Shown here: in pieces, positions 43,269 through 54,985 of the stretch | How the letters are laid out: each line of letters starts with the position of its first letter | Numbering within the stretch: the first letter of the stretch is position 1 | NCBI GenBank assembly: GCA_018398585.1 | Contig: JAGTTD010000002.1 | Coordinates: 35,332,186 to 35,396,185 of the forward strand | From: Simmondsia chinensis | Lineage: Eukaryota > Streptophyta > Magnoliopsida > Caryophyllales > Simmondsiaceae | DNA: 64,000 nt | Direction: 5' to 3' | The notes under the pieces: model-generated | Told to the model about the DNA's origin: nothing | What the model saw: the letters and a program-made list of their open reading frames with translations, nothing else | Databases searched by the model: none | Position numbers and translations under genes: made by a program

Positions 43269-45079
43269 GGGCAAAATATAACTTGACCCCTGAACTTTAC
43301 AATTAATTACAACATATCCGCTGCACTTTCAATTTCACAAAATATCCCCCTGAACTTTGCAATTAAACATTTTTTTTCGATAATTATCGGCATAGCCGTA
43401 GTACATACAGGTAACTCGACAAGGCGAGCCCTTAGCCACTCTGTAAACGGTAGCGGTATAAAAAGAGACCAGAGCAAACAGGAAAAACAACAAGCACCAA
43501 AAAAAAAATCAACAAAATCGGAAAAATGACACACACACAAGAAGAGACTAGGACAAGCAGGTCAGCGATTGGATCCGAGGCAGATACACATCCTGAGACA
43601 CCACACAGTAGACGTAGCGATGACCTCGAAGAGGGTGGAGAACAGGAAGGGAACCCCCCCCCCCCCCCCCCCCTCGCTGTGCAAGCAAGGTCCTAGGCAG
43701 GAGCAGACAAGAGGGGTACCGAGCTAACAACACAAGAAAGGGGATAGACAATCCAGAAAAGCGGATGAGAGACGATGGGTCACCTGGATGCCTCTAGAGG
43801 AATACATCATTTGGGAGCGTCAACTTAAGGTGGGTCAAGTGGTTCATATCAACGAAACATCAAAACTGAACCCAACTAGACCGGATCTGCTAGGATAACG
43901 GGCACTGGCACTGGAGTGGTGCTGTCACAGGAGGGTTTTGTTTGGTCCGAGACAAAAAGAAAACAAGAAAAAAAAAAACATCTGGAACATAACCGGGAGG
44001 GAGACCAGGAGCAACTCGGCAGCGGCAGAACTGGAACAACTCAATTAAACATGACACACCCCTTGCACTTTCAATTTTAAAAATTGCCCCTTGAACTTTG
44101 CAATTAAACACAAGACACCCCCTGTACTTTCAATTTCATAAAATAGCCCCCTAAATTTTATTATTATAAAAAACTTACCCCCCTCTCCCCCAAAAAAAAT
44201 CTTTCTTACTAAACATAATACACCCTTTAGATATTAATAAATTTCAAATTAAAAAAAGTATGAAATTCAAAAATTTGAAACAAATTATGGAAAGATATTT
44301 TCCAGGAAAAAATCTTGAAAAAATATAATAATATTTTTAAATTTATTTTTCAATATTTTTTAAAAATTGTTTTTCAGTATTTATTTTCAAAATTTAATTA
44401 TATACATTTTTTTAGTTTTAAATTTTTAATTTATTTTTATAATTTGTTTTAAAAAATTATTATATTTTATTTTATAATATTTTTATGAAAATTAAAAAAA
44501 TATTTTATTACCTTTTAAATTTATAATGTTCTTACTATAATTAGTTAAAAGAAAATTTTTTATTTAATATTAGAAAATCTTCTTATCTTTTATCTAGAAA
44601 TATAATGCTCCTATCTTTCTTTTAAAAACATAAATTTCTATTGTATGTATAAAACTAGAAAATACATTATTTTTAATTTGATAGATTTTTTAATTTTAAA
44701 TTTATTGTTCTAATTTTAATTAAAGTTAAAAAATATTATTATATTTTTTTCAAAATTTTTCAAATTTTTTTTCATAATTTGTTTTTTTTATTTTTAAATT
44801 TATTAATGTCGAACGGGTAAGTTATGTTTATTAACAAAGTTCGGGGGGATGAGTTGTGTACAATAGAAAAGTTTAGGAAGCTATTTTACGAAATTAAAAG
44901 TACAGGGGGTGTATGATGCTTAATTATAAAGTTCAGGAGGCTATTTTATGAAATTGAAAGTGTAGGAGATGTATTGTATTTAATTGCAAAGTTCATGGGG
45001 CTATTTTATAAAATTGAAAGCACGGGGAGGTGTGTTATGATTAATTGCAAAGTTCAGGGGGTCTAACTATATTTTGCCC
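43269..45079. mobile_element. Mutator-like (MULE) non-autonomous element
   Basis: The ends read GGGCAAAATATAACTTGACC and, inverted, GGGCAAAATATAGTTAGACC. An exact 9-bp duplication AAAATAAAA flanks it (43260-43268 and 45080-45088), the length typical of Mutator elements. Both arms are built from tandem units of roughly 55-60 bp with the pattern CCCCTGAACTTTGCAATTAA then CACTTTCAATTTCATAAAAT. The AT-rich centre (44200-44800) has no ORF, and no transposase is present. It carries a LINE insertion in its left arm. Without the LINE it would be about 1.13 kb. Confidence 0.9.
43371..44041 (-). mobile_element. 5'-truncated LINE inside the MULE
   Basis: The T run at 43371-43377 is the inverse of a poly(A) tail; the minus strand ends GCCGATAATTATCGAAAAAAA-like, a common plant LINE 3' end. 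An 11-bp duplication CAATTAAACAT flanks it (43360-43370 and 44042-44052). Base composition is clearly more GC-rich than the MULE arms. No ORF2 domain is left. A run of more than 20 C lies at about 43650-43672. Confidence 0.78.
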
Positions 45080-45320
45080 AAAATAAAAACCTACAAAGCT
45101 CATCAATAGCCTTGATGGCCGGTTACAAGGGGAGGAAGAGGAGGAGCAAATCTTTCATCAAAGCTACCTAACACATTAAGTAAATATCATCAATGTCCAC
45201 TTACCACAGTAGTAACATCCTAAGGAATATTCTGTATACAAATACAAGATGCTTAGCACAAATACTAATAAAATTATATATGTAAAATACAAAGGTAATA
45301 TTGATATTTAACACTCCCCT

Positions 45321-46523
45321 TCAACTTAGAGCATGAAGATTTATCATGCCCAACATGCAAAGGATAGCTAAAGAACTAGAACTTGCTAATGCCTTCGTGA
45401 AAACGTTCGCTATTTGGTTCGTGGACCGAACAAATGAAGTAACAGTCTCCTTTGCAATTAGCTTTTTTCGAACAAAATGGCAATCGATCTCGATGTGCTT
45501 CATCCTCTCATGAAAAACTTGATTAGATGCTATATGAAGAGTTGCTTGATTATCACAAAATAGCATAGTAGGGTCGTTAGTAGGAACTAAAAGATCTGAT
45601 AATAAACGTCTCAACCAATCAATTTCACTCATGGTGGTGGCCATAGAGCGATACTCGGCTTCGGCCAAAGATTGGGAAATGGCAGTTTGTTTCTTAGATC
45701 TCCATGAAATCGGTGCCCCACATAAAAATACAACATAGCCAGTGGTGGAACGCCTAGTGATAGGACACCTGGCCAAATCAACATCATAAAAACTACGAAG
45801 CTTCAAGTCACTATCTGAAGATAAAAACACGCCTTGGCCTAGAATCCCCTTTAAGTAATGAAAAACTCTCATGATGGCGTCAAAATGAGATTGATGAGGA
45901 TCGTGCATGAATTGACTCAAAATGCGAACACCATAGCATATATCCGGTCGAGTAATAGTGAGATACAACAATCTACCGACCAAACGCCTATACTGACCCG
46001 AATCCTCAAACATGTCATCTACACTATCTGCCAACCCATGATTTTGAACACTAGAGGTGGAAGCCGGTTTAGCTCTTAACATTCCTACTTCATTAAGAAT
46101 GTCCAACACATACTTACGTTGATTTAACTTAACCCCTTTTGACCACCGAGCTACCCTTATCCCCAAAAAATATTTCACGGGCCCAATGCCAAATACATTA
46201 TTCAAAATCCCTTTCACTTTGGAAATATGTTCCATGTTATTGCCGATAATAACAACGTCATCCCCATATATAAGAACTGCCGTAAATATCTCACCATGAA
46301 AATAAGTGAAAAGGAAGCAATCTGATTTTGATTGGCAACAACCAATGTTGGTCAATGTAGAGGTGAATTTCTTATTCCAATTTCGAGACACTTGTTTTAA
46401 ACAATTAAGCAACTTTCGAAGGGGACACACTTTTCCCTTATTCTTCTGCTCAAAACCTAAAAGAAGCTTCATATAAACTTCCTCATCTTGATCTCCGTGT
46501 AAAAATGCGTTATTAACGTCCAA
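45321..46523 (-). pseudogene. Copia 3 reverse transcriptase-RNase H
   Basis: A 400-codon open frame begins inside RT at MDVNNAFLHGDQDEEVYM and runs through LKQVSRNWNKKF, KYFLGIRVA, RPDICYGVRILSQFMHDPHQ, ISWRSKKQTAISQSLAEAEY, CDNQATLHIASNQVFHERMKHIEIDCHFVR to the end of RNase H. The active site reads YGDD (GGG codon at about 46256) instead of YVDD. The N-terminal RT part is in another frame at 46469-47047 (WMLERLPDGKKVI, KARLITKGFTQMEGIDYHYT). Confidence 0.9.
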
Positions 46524-49412
46524 TTGATGAATCCAGTGCTAGCCGCAGCAATGGCTAAGACGCAACGAACCGTGACTAATTTAGCTGCAGGTGCGAAAGT
46601 ATAGTGATAGTCTATACCTTCCATTTGTGTAAAACCCTTTGTTATCAATCGGGCCTTATGTAGTTCTATCGACCCGTCTGATTTGTACTTCACCTTATAC
46701 ACCCGTTTGGAATCAATCACCTTTTTCCCATCAGGCAACCTCTCCAACATCCATGTATTGTTTTGTTCTAAAGCTTGAATTTCTTTCTCTTTACCGTCTC
46801 TCCAACTTTTGTCCTGTACATCCTGTTGAAAGGTTTTCGACTCATCACAAGAAGTGATGGCATTAAAAATAGTCACGTGAGCGTTAGAGAATTGTTCGTT
46901 AGAAACAAAATTTAAAATAGGATAGAGAATACCCAAGTTAGCTGATGGATCGGTAGTAAGAGGATGGGCTATAGAGGAAGGCAGATCGCACGCATAATCT
47001 TGATACTTGACGGGTACCGAATGAATACGACCACTTCTTCTTGTCAAAATCTAGGAAGTAGGCTCGGGGCTCGAACCCCCCATCTCAACTTGTCGGTGGT
47101 CCCTCGAACCACCACCATCTAAACCGGCTGACCCATTGTCGGCCGTTTTGGTCAGTAGTGAACCGACCGGGTCTGCAGTAACTAGAACTGAAGGAATCGG
47201 TTTTGCAGTGTCTGGTTCCTTCTTGTATGCTATATCTGTGGGAATTTCTTCACGTAAATCATCAACATGATTGGATGGATTTTCACTCGGTTTTAAATAG
47301 GGAAACACATCTTTGTAAAAACGAACATCTCTAGAAACGACAATCTTATTATCCTCAAGACTATAAACTTTGTATCCCTTTTGCCCATGCCAATATCCAA
47401 CAAAAATACCCAGTGATGCCCGACTTTCGAATTTATCACTAGTCTTGGTATAATAGTAACATTGACATCCAAAAGCCGGCAAATGTTCATATATTGGACT
47501 TTTATGAGTCAAAATTTCATATGGACTCTTATTTTTCAGCAAAACGGAAGGAGTTAAATTGATGAGATAGGCCGCAGTTAAGATACACTCACCCCAAAAT
47601 TTCTTAGGTAAGCTAGCTTGAAGACGAAGCTCACGTCCAACCTCGAGTAAATATTTGTGTTTGCGTTCAATGACTCCATTTTATTGTGGTGTCCCGGTCA
47701 AAGAAGTCAGTGACTGAATCCCATGTTGAGCATAAAAATCCAACAACGGCCCATACTTGAATTCCTGCCCGTTATCACTCTTGACTTGTTTCACCTGAAA
47801 GTGAAATTGAGTTCTAACCATGAACATCCATAAGAATTTTGTGAGTCTGGGATTTCTCCCTCATAAAAAAAAAATAAAAAAATTTCACGTACAACGATTA
47901 AAATCATCAACTATTGTGAAGAAATAACGAGCTCCAGTCAACAACTCGGTTTGACAAGGTCCCCAAATTTCACAGTGTATAATCTCAAAAAAAAAAAAAA
48001 AAAAGAGAGTTCTTATAACTGACAAAGGAAATGGTAAACCTGCCTGCTTGGCATGATGACAAGTATCACAAATAAAATCTGTTTTCTCAATATTCAAATG
48101 CGGAAAAAATGAAAATCTGGAAAAAGGAACGTGGCCTAACCGATGATGCCACAAAACAGTCTTGCTTCTATTTTGAACTAAGAAAGCTATGGAAGGCACT
48201 GACTGCATCATCAAGAGGTATAGCCCATCCCTTTGTCTACCCTCTCCGCTCAGCTTCCTCAAGCGTAGATCCTGTATGTAGCAAAAATCAGGATAAAATG
48301 TTTACGTACAATTCCCATTTTGGGTTAATTTACTCGTAGATATTAAATTATAATGAAAACCAGGCACATAAAGGATATTGCTAAGAACTAGATCCTCTGT
48401 GATTCGTACCTTTCCCACATGAGTAACAGACAATTTTGACCCATTAGGCAATCTTACGGGTCCAACCGACTTATTAACAAAAATGTCAAACATGACACAC
48501 AAAGAAGAAACCATGTGATCTGAGGCTCCCGTGTCGATAATCCAATTAAAAGATGAATGTTTAATCTCACCTACGGGGTCCAAGTAATGCAATTAGTTGC
48601 TGATACTGACACAAGGTGAGACCAGATATGGGGCTATCGTCCTCCTTCTCTTGCATTCTTGATTCTCCAACCGGAACAATAACCTATTAGCTCGAAACAA
48701 CGTTCTTTGGTGTGCCTTTGTTTCTTACAATGTGTACACGTGAAACTATTAATGCGATGAGAAGAACTACCTGACATGGGCAACACATCACCAACCGCTG
48801 CCGCGGTTGGTGTCTTTGCTGCCAAAACCGTAGCTTTAGGGACCACGTTGGTCCCGGCCGCGACAAGTTGTTGTTTCTCCTCCTGACATAAAACAGAATA
48901 GGCATTCCCAACCGAATTCAAAGGTTTAGTGTTCATCAATTGAGACCTAACAGCGGAAAATGACACATCCAAACCCATAAGCAAATCAAGTAGGCGCTCA
49001 TATCACATATGGCTGAAACAGCTTGGCCTAACCCACAAGTACAAAGTGGAATCACAACTAAAGTATAAAGTTCGTCTCACAGAGATCTTAGCTTGGTAAA
49101 ATAATAAAAATTTGACATATTTGCTTGTTTTAATTGCGGAATTTCACGTTTAATTTCACAAACGCTGGGAACATTGCCTTGTGAAAAGCGCTCGTCCAAA
49201 TCGAACAAAATATCTCGGGAGGTTTCAAAGTACGCAATACTAGAGTTAATTTCCTTTGAAATTGAATTTGTAAGACAAGAGGAGACCATTGAATCGCAGG
49301 CATTCCAATTTTCAAAATATGGAGAATCTTCATCCGGTTTAACAATAGTTCCATCCAAAAAACCAATTCTATGTTTTTCCTTAAACACTCTATAAATTGC
49401 CCGTCTCCACAC
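46469..49412 (-). pseudogene. Copia 3 gag, protease, integrase and RT start
   Basis: Minus-strand blocks in order: gag DSMVSSCLTNSISKEINSSI (about 49290), a CX2C knuckle CTHCKKQRHTKERC (about 48740), protease WIIDTGASDHMVSS (about 48550), TVLWHHRLGHVPFSRFS (about 48150), CHHAKQAGLPFPLS (about 48060), IVDDFNRCT and LKNKSPYEILTHKSPIYEHL (about 47540), then FVGYWHGQKGYKVYSLEDNK. Stops and frameshifts separate each block; A runs near 47868 and 47990 account for two of them. Confidence 0.88.
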
Positions 49413-49692
49413 TGGAAAATTAGGCCTGGTTAGAACATCTTTGACAAATATAAGCCCCGGATGATCCGAGGGGTGTAAATAGTAGGGAGAACAAGGATCT
49501 AGAACTCCCCCTGAATTGTAACCGGTGCCTCAATTTGATTAGATTTTTCACCCGACATTATGAAAGATAATTGATAAAATAACACAAATCAAGAACAAGG
49601 AAAAATGCAAGAAAAATCCTCATAGAGGTCGAATGGATTGGCAGCAGCAAAGGAAGGATCGGGATTGTAGGATCAAGCCCGCTCTGATACTA

Positions 49693-50069
49693 TGTAGAAA
49701 ATAAAATTAAGGCAAAACAATAGAACACCAATGGATTGAATCAAAAACTTTTACTTTGAATGATTATCCAAGAATAAAAACCATACTTTAAATAGAAAAC
49801 TATTAGTAAGCTAAAAGACCTAACCTACACTTAGAAAAATAAAAACATACAAAGCTCATCAATGACCTTGAAGGCCGGTTACAAGGGGAGGAAGAGAAAG
49901 AGCAAATCCCTCATCAAAGCTGCCTAACACATGTAATAAATATCATCAATGTCTACTTACCACACTAGTAACATCCTAAGAAATATTTTATGTATAAATA
50001 CAAGATGCCTAGTACAAATACTAATAAAATTATACATATAAAATACAAAGGTAACATTGATATTCAACA
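49693..50069 (-). repeat. 5' LTR of copia element 3
   Basis: 377 bp. The corresponding 3' LTR, without the MULE and one copy of its 9-bp duplication, is about 374 bp. Confidence 0.92.
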
Positions 50070-50074
50070 AATTA

Positions 50075-51374
50075 TTTCATTGATTAAAATATAATGTTTT
50101 CAATATAAAAAAGTTATTTTTATGGCATATGGACTTATCAAATCGGATATTGATATATTTGACTTTCTCGGTGCATGATTTTGATTGATAATCATTATAA
50201 TAATTTTTTGTATTCTTATTTTAAGCTTCGAGGAAACCCTTCAGTGATATTATTTTAATATATTGAGTTCAGGCCCATGATAAAATTTTCTAAAGTAAAT
50301 TTCAAAAAAGAGAAAATTAATTTGATTTTCAAAACTCAATGTTATTATAATTCGATTTTTAAGGAGGTTTTCTAATATAAATCGACCATGGCTTTTATTT
50401 TGTTCAGTCATAACAATTTTTAGTGATCAAGAGTTTAAGACGTAGAAGACTAATAGCAATCGTATTTTATACATTAGAAAACAGTAGACGATTTGTCATA
50501 GTCTAACTATTTATGATGAAGAGTCATATGACATGTACTTATATTTTAAAAACAAGATATAGAACTTATATATACAAATTGTTCAATGATATCTTCGCAC
50601 TCGACATTTCTACATCACAAGGTTAGTTACTACATTAAGACAATATGAGAATTAAATGGGATTTAGTATGTTTGTGTGTTATTATATGATTTATATATAA
50701 AAATTTTAGTCAATAGTTCGTTGATTTATAAAAAAAAAAAATTGTATGATTATATTTGTTTCTATAATAGTTCCTTCTGAAATAAGGACGAAGCGAAAAT
50801 GCATATAATTATCTCGATTGAACTTCTGCTTAAAGGTGCTAACCATAATACCTTGGCAAAAAATATAACACAATAAAAAAATAAGATATAAGTCAATAGT
50901 TTGAAAGCTAAAGTTACAAATTTAGCTAAACATATAATATAAATCTTTAATTTAGATATACTTATGATTATTTCAGTTGAAATATATTTTTCACTTTGGA
51001 AAATACAAATAGTTGTTATAAAATATGTATTATACGATTAACATTAAAAACACGTATTTTAGCATATCAATGACTATGGTACATACACCCCATTTAAACG
51101 AAAATACAGATAAAAATAGGAAAAAATATAAAAAGAAAAAAAAAACAAAATCATTTTCAATATATAGACTATAATTTAACAAAAACCAAAAACTAAAAGA
51201 AAACAATACCAAAACTAGATCATACAAATAAAGAAAAATGCCAGTTCATAAATAAAAAAAAAATGATGCATCGACCAAGGTGCTTATTTAATTTATATAT
51301 CATAAAATAATAATAAATTATTTTACTATAAAAGTAATATTAAATTATTATATTTTTGTAAAATAATTACTTAA
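50075..51374. other. AT-rich intergenic stretch, no gene
   Basis: No ORF with recognisable domains and no repeat with definable ends. Confidence 0.5.
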
Positions 51375-51383
51375 TAATATAAA

Positions 51384-51742
51384 GGCTTATTTATGCCAAA
51401 CGTCCCTGTACTTTATTCATCGTGTAAATTTAGTCCTTATACTTTTAATTATGTCAATTTAGTCCCTGTACAATTCAAAATATGTCAATTTGGTCCTTAG
51501 AGAAAAAATTATGTTAATTTTAATAAAATTTTTAACAGTTCGACCACGAATTGGGTTAAATTTAGTAAACAGATGAATTTATAAATTTATCGTTCAAAAT
51601 TACATCATTAACATAACTTAAATTTAATCAAAGGACTAAATTGATACACTTTGAATTATTCGTGGACAAAATTGACATAATTAAAAGAAGGACCAAATTG
51701 ACACAATGAACAGAGTAAAGGGACTTTTGACGTAAGTAACCC
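51384..51742. mobile_element. 359-bp MITE, probably MULE-derived
   Basis: The left end GGCTTATTTATGCCAAACGT and following CCCTGTACTTTATTCAT are mirrored by the right end, whose inverse reads GGGTTACTTACGTCAAAAGT then CCCTTTACTCTGTTCAT. Internal ATTTAGTCCTTA / GACCAAATTGACA blocks are also mirrored. The flanks TAATATAAA (51375-51383) and TAATATTAA (51743-51751) are a 9-bp duplication with one mismatch. Confidence 0.8.
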
Positions 51743-51751
51743 TAATATTAA

Positions 51752-52298
51752 TTACATATTCAAATTGTGTAATACATCATATATGATATGTTGTTACAAT
51801 TTCATAATTGAATCATTCAACTTGGATTATACTAGTAAGCGATGATTGATATTTTGGGTTTCTCTGACATTTTCTTCCATCATTGTTGGAAGGATCCACA
51901 TAGATTAATCTCTACAACTATTTCAGGAGTAAGTGTAATAAGTCTTCTTACACCTCCTTAAAAAAGTCTCCCTATCGCAAACCATCTTCAAAGTTTGGGC
52001 GCTATCTTGTCTCATAACTTCCATTACGGTGCACATATAAGGACAAACCTATCTTGAACATAATTTAATCAAGTCTATCCCTGGCAACCTTTGTTCAAAA
52101 CAACTTGAATGAGATAACACTTAACAAGATTGAGGTGGATAAACTCTATTGGTTATCAATCCAAGATTAACACATTCAAGCTTAAGGCTTGGCCATCAAA
52201 ACCGCTGGCCAATGACACAAGGTAAATTCACTATAGAGGTGAATGCAAGAAACCATGACAGAAAACACAGATAAGGTATGCCTTCTCGAACATTCTAT
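51752..52298. other. Intergenic stretch, no gene
   Basis: No recognisable coding region. The part 51840-52260 is less AT-rich than its surroundings and could be remains of a gene or element, but no frame stays open. Confidence 0.45.
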
Positions 52299-52303
52299 AT
52301 GCC

Positions 52304-52850
52304 TCATGCAAATAGGAAAGAAAATAACCCGATTGAGACAAGAAATGGAGAAACTTGACCCGAGAGCGTTGAGGACCCGAATCCAACTACAAGAAGTAAA
52401 GAGGTTTCATTAGGGTTTTCTAGTTTAATTAGGATTAGATATATTGTTTAACTTTTAACTAGGGTTTTAATTAGGGTTTCTTGGCTGAATTATGTAATTA
52501 GATTTAAAATTATAGGGTTATATTATTATTAGGAGTAGAGTTTTTTTTATGCCTAAAATTTAGGCCATTAGTTTATATTCTTAGGAAGCTTTTGATTATT
52601 TGATAAATTGGATCAATTGTTTTCTTATGAGTTGATCTTTGTAGTTTTTATTTTGAAAGAATTCAATAAAAATTACATATCTTCTCTTTCGGGTTATTGC
52701 TTGGCTATTCGTAGAATCAACGAATTTTAGCCGATCCTCTCAATCCGGCATCGTTGGATACGTTCAACGGGTTAGAGGCCTCTATCCTTTCCCACCATGT
52801 GACGTTGAGGTTCGAGGCTGCAGGTTGGATCTTTAGATCGATCTGCATCA
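52304..52850 (+). repeat. 5' LTR of outer LTR element
   Basis: 547 bp, followed by ATTGGTATCAGAGC. It carries repeated TTAGGGTTTTCTAG / TAGGGTTTCTTGG words and aligns along its length with 61194-61741. Confidence 0.88.
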
Positions 52851-53127
52851 ATTGGTATCAGAGCACATAACATTTTCGGTACGTCTCGTGGGAGATTGAA
52901 GTACGCCTCTATTGGTGAAATGTACGAGAGAGACGCCCGTCAGACCAAGAGAAGGTTTGAAGAGACAGAACTGAGATTCTAGCGTCTCGAGTTAAAGATG
53001 AAGCAAGCGGCTACCAAGCCTTGTCGGCTATCTCAAACTCGTGTCTTAGCCGTGGGTTACGAGACAAGCACAAAGGAAGACATCGGCAACTATTACCGTC
53101 GATCATCCTTCAAGATCATACCACCAC

Positions 53128-54618
53128 TGATGCGTCTCATATTTACGCATCTTTTAATTGTTATCTTTAATTATTTTGCACCTATTTAATTATAATTCTA
53201 CACTCATTTTGGCAATTTTTATGTTTAGCAGGTTTGAAATTAAAGTTCTGAAAATTGTCAAATGTTGGTGCAAATAAGACAAATTCGATGCGTAAACAAT
53301 TAAATCAAGTCAATCGAGATTCGGGACAAGAACGTAAAAGCTCGACCCGAACCGCTACAGTACCCGATCCAGCACTGTTCATCATCTTCAACCCCAAGCT
53401 GCACCGCTACAGTAACCTCGGCCCACAACAGCCAACTCCAGCCCAACACCGGCCCACGCACCAGCAGCAGCAACCTAGATCGACCACCAGCCCACGACCC
53501 CTGCCATCTGCAACCTCAGCCCAACAGCAATGCAGGCCCTGTTCAACACCAGCCCATATTTGCGCATCACCGACCAGACCTCCGGCCCGCCACCAGCACC
53601 AACTTAGGGTTTCGTCTCGATTTAAAAGGAAGAGGGGGCTCGATTTTGGGGGTTTTTCGTCACTAGTTTTGGTCTCTGGTTGAGTTGTTCACCGCCGCTG
53701 CTCTGTCACCGTGCACTGCCTCTTTGCTTTTCTCTCAACTTTCTCTCTCTCTCTCTCGCAAATTATCTTCTTTTCTTGTCGTTTTTTTTATTTTTTCGTT
53801 AAATTAGAACGAGAGCGAAATTAGCATGGAGATCAACATGAGTTTGTTCAACTTCTTCTTCACCAGATCATCCTTGATGGAGAGCTAACTTGCTCTCTGG
53901 GGTTAGATGAAATCTTAGCCATTACTTTTATTTACTTTTAATTCGGGTTAATTTGATTGTTTACATGAATTATTTCGTTGAGATAAATACTTTGAAGTAT
54001 TATATTTTTATTGTTTATTCAATTGATATGATTATTGAGTTTGTAACCTTTAATTGTTGATATTGATATTTATAAATTAATTATTTGTGCTTGTAGCCTT
54101 AGGATTAATTAATCAAGCAATAGTATTAACCGAATTGTTAATTAAAGCCTATCTTCCCTATGCTTTAGTTAGATAGGGTCAATACGTAATAGTTAACAAT
54201 ACGTTAGGTAGAGCCTATATTTCCTTATGCTTTAGTTAGATAGGGTCAATACGCAATACTAACAACATTATCTTAGTAGGTTGAAGTTTGTAGCCTAAAC
54301 CACTACCCATGTGACAATTAATAATCCCAAGTTAAGAGTTAATACAAAAATAATTGGCTAATGATGGATTCGAAACCCTAGGCTTCAATTTAATACACGT
54401 TCCCGACTAGTAGTAGATTACTTTAGTTTAATTGTCATTTTCTAGATTAATTAACACAAAAATCTCTCAATTTTATTCAAATCAATTTAAGTCATAGAAT
54501 AAATTCACGCACTCTTAGTCCCTGTGGTTCGACACCCTCTCGCTCTACACTTCAATTTAGGTGTGTTTAATAGATATAATTTTATATTAAATTTTGATAG
54601 ACATAGAAAAACACATCA
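53128..54618 (+). repeat. 5' LTR of Athila/Tat-like element
   Basis: 1491 bp. A Pro/His-codon-rich stretch (about 53370-53640) and a C/T-rich leader (TTTCTCTCTCTCTCTCTC near 53738) occur in both LTRs; two related TATGCTTTAGTTAGATAGGG words stand about 75 bp apart (near 54158 and 54228). Confidence 0.94.
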
Positions 54619-54985
54619 AGATTTTGGCGCCGTTGCCGGGGACTAGGCAACGCTCGTGATTTTATTTTTGTGATTTTCTTTGATTTTTAACTCTCTATTT
54701 CTTCTTTAATTTTAAATTAATTTATTTTATTTTTCAACCTAGGATTTGAAATCTTAATTTGATTCTTAATTTAGAATTTTTAATTTGTAATTCTCTTTAA
54801 TTGTTATTGTCTCTTTCCTCAAAAAAGAAATTTCTTTTATTAGCAATTTTTTTTCTTGTGATCTTCGCGCATAAGTAGATCTTAGAGTATTTTGTTATCT
54901 GTTTTTTTTTAGTATTTATTTTGTCTGTTTTATTTGTTTTGCTTATTTAATTTTTAATTTACTTGATTTGTGTGGTTAATTGTTC

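Larger units (their letters stand above)
43120..50069 (-). mobile_element. Ty1/copia element 3, split by a MULE
   Basis: Target duplication AATTA flanks it (43115-43119 and 50070-50074). The 5' LTR (50069-49693 on the minus strand, TGTTGAATATC to TTTTCTACA) is intact. The 3' LTR is 45313-45089 joined to 43268-43120, interrupted by the MULE. The primer site TAGTATCAGAGC (49692-49681) is one base from the tRNA-Met consensus, and the tract TTGAAGGGGAGTG (about 45326-45314) precedes the 3' LTR. Gag to RNase H follow in the usual order with many stops. Confidence 0.93.

Noticed and set aside
43380..44040. Gene fragment captured by the MULE (Pack-MULE)
   Set aside because: The segment has its own 11-bp duplication and a poly(A)-like end, so it is a later LINE insertion rather than a captured gene.
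53255..53683. Pro/Gln/His-rich frame, repeated at 59301-59750
   Set aside because: Both copies lie at the same place in the two LTRs, with no known domain and different frame ends; more likely LTR leader than a gene.
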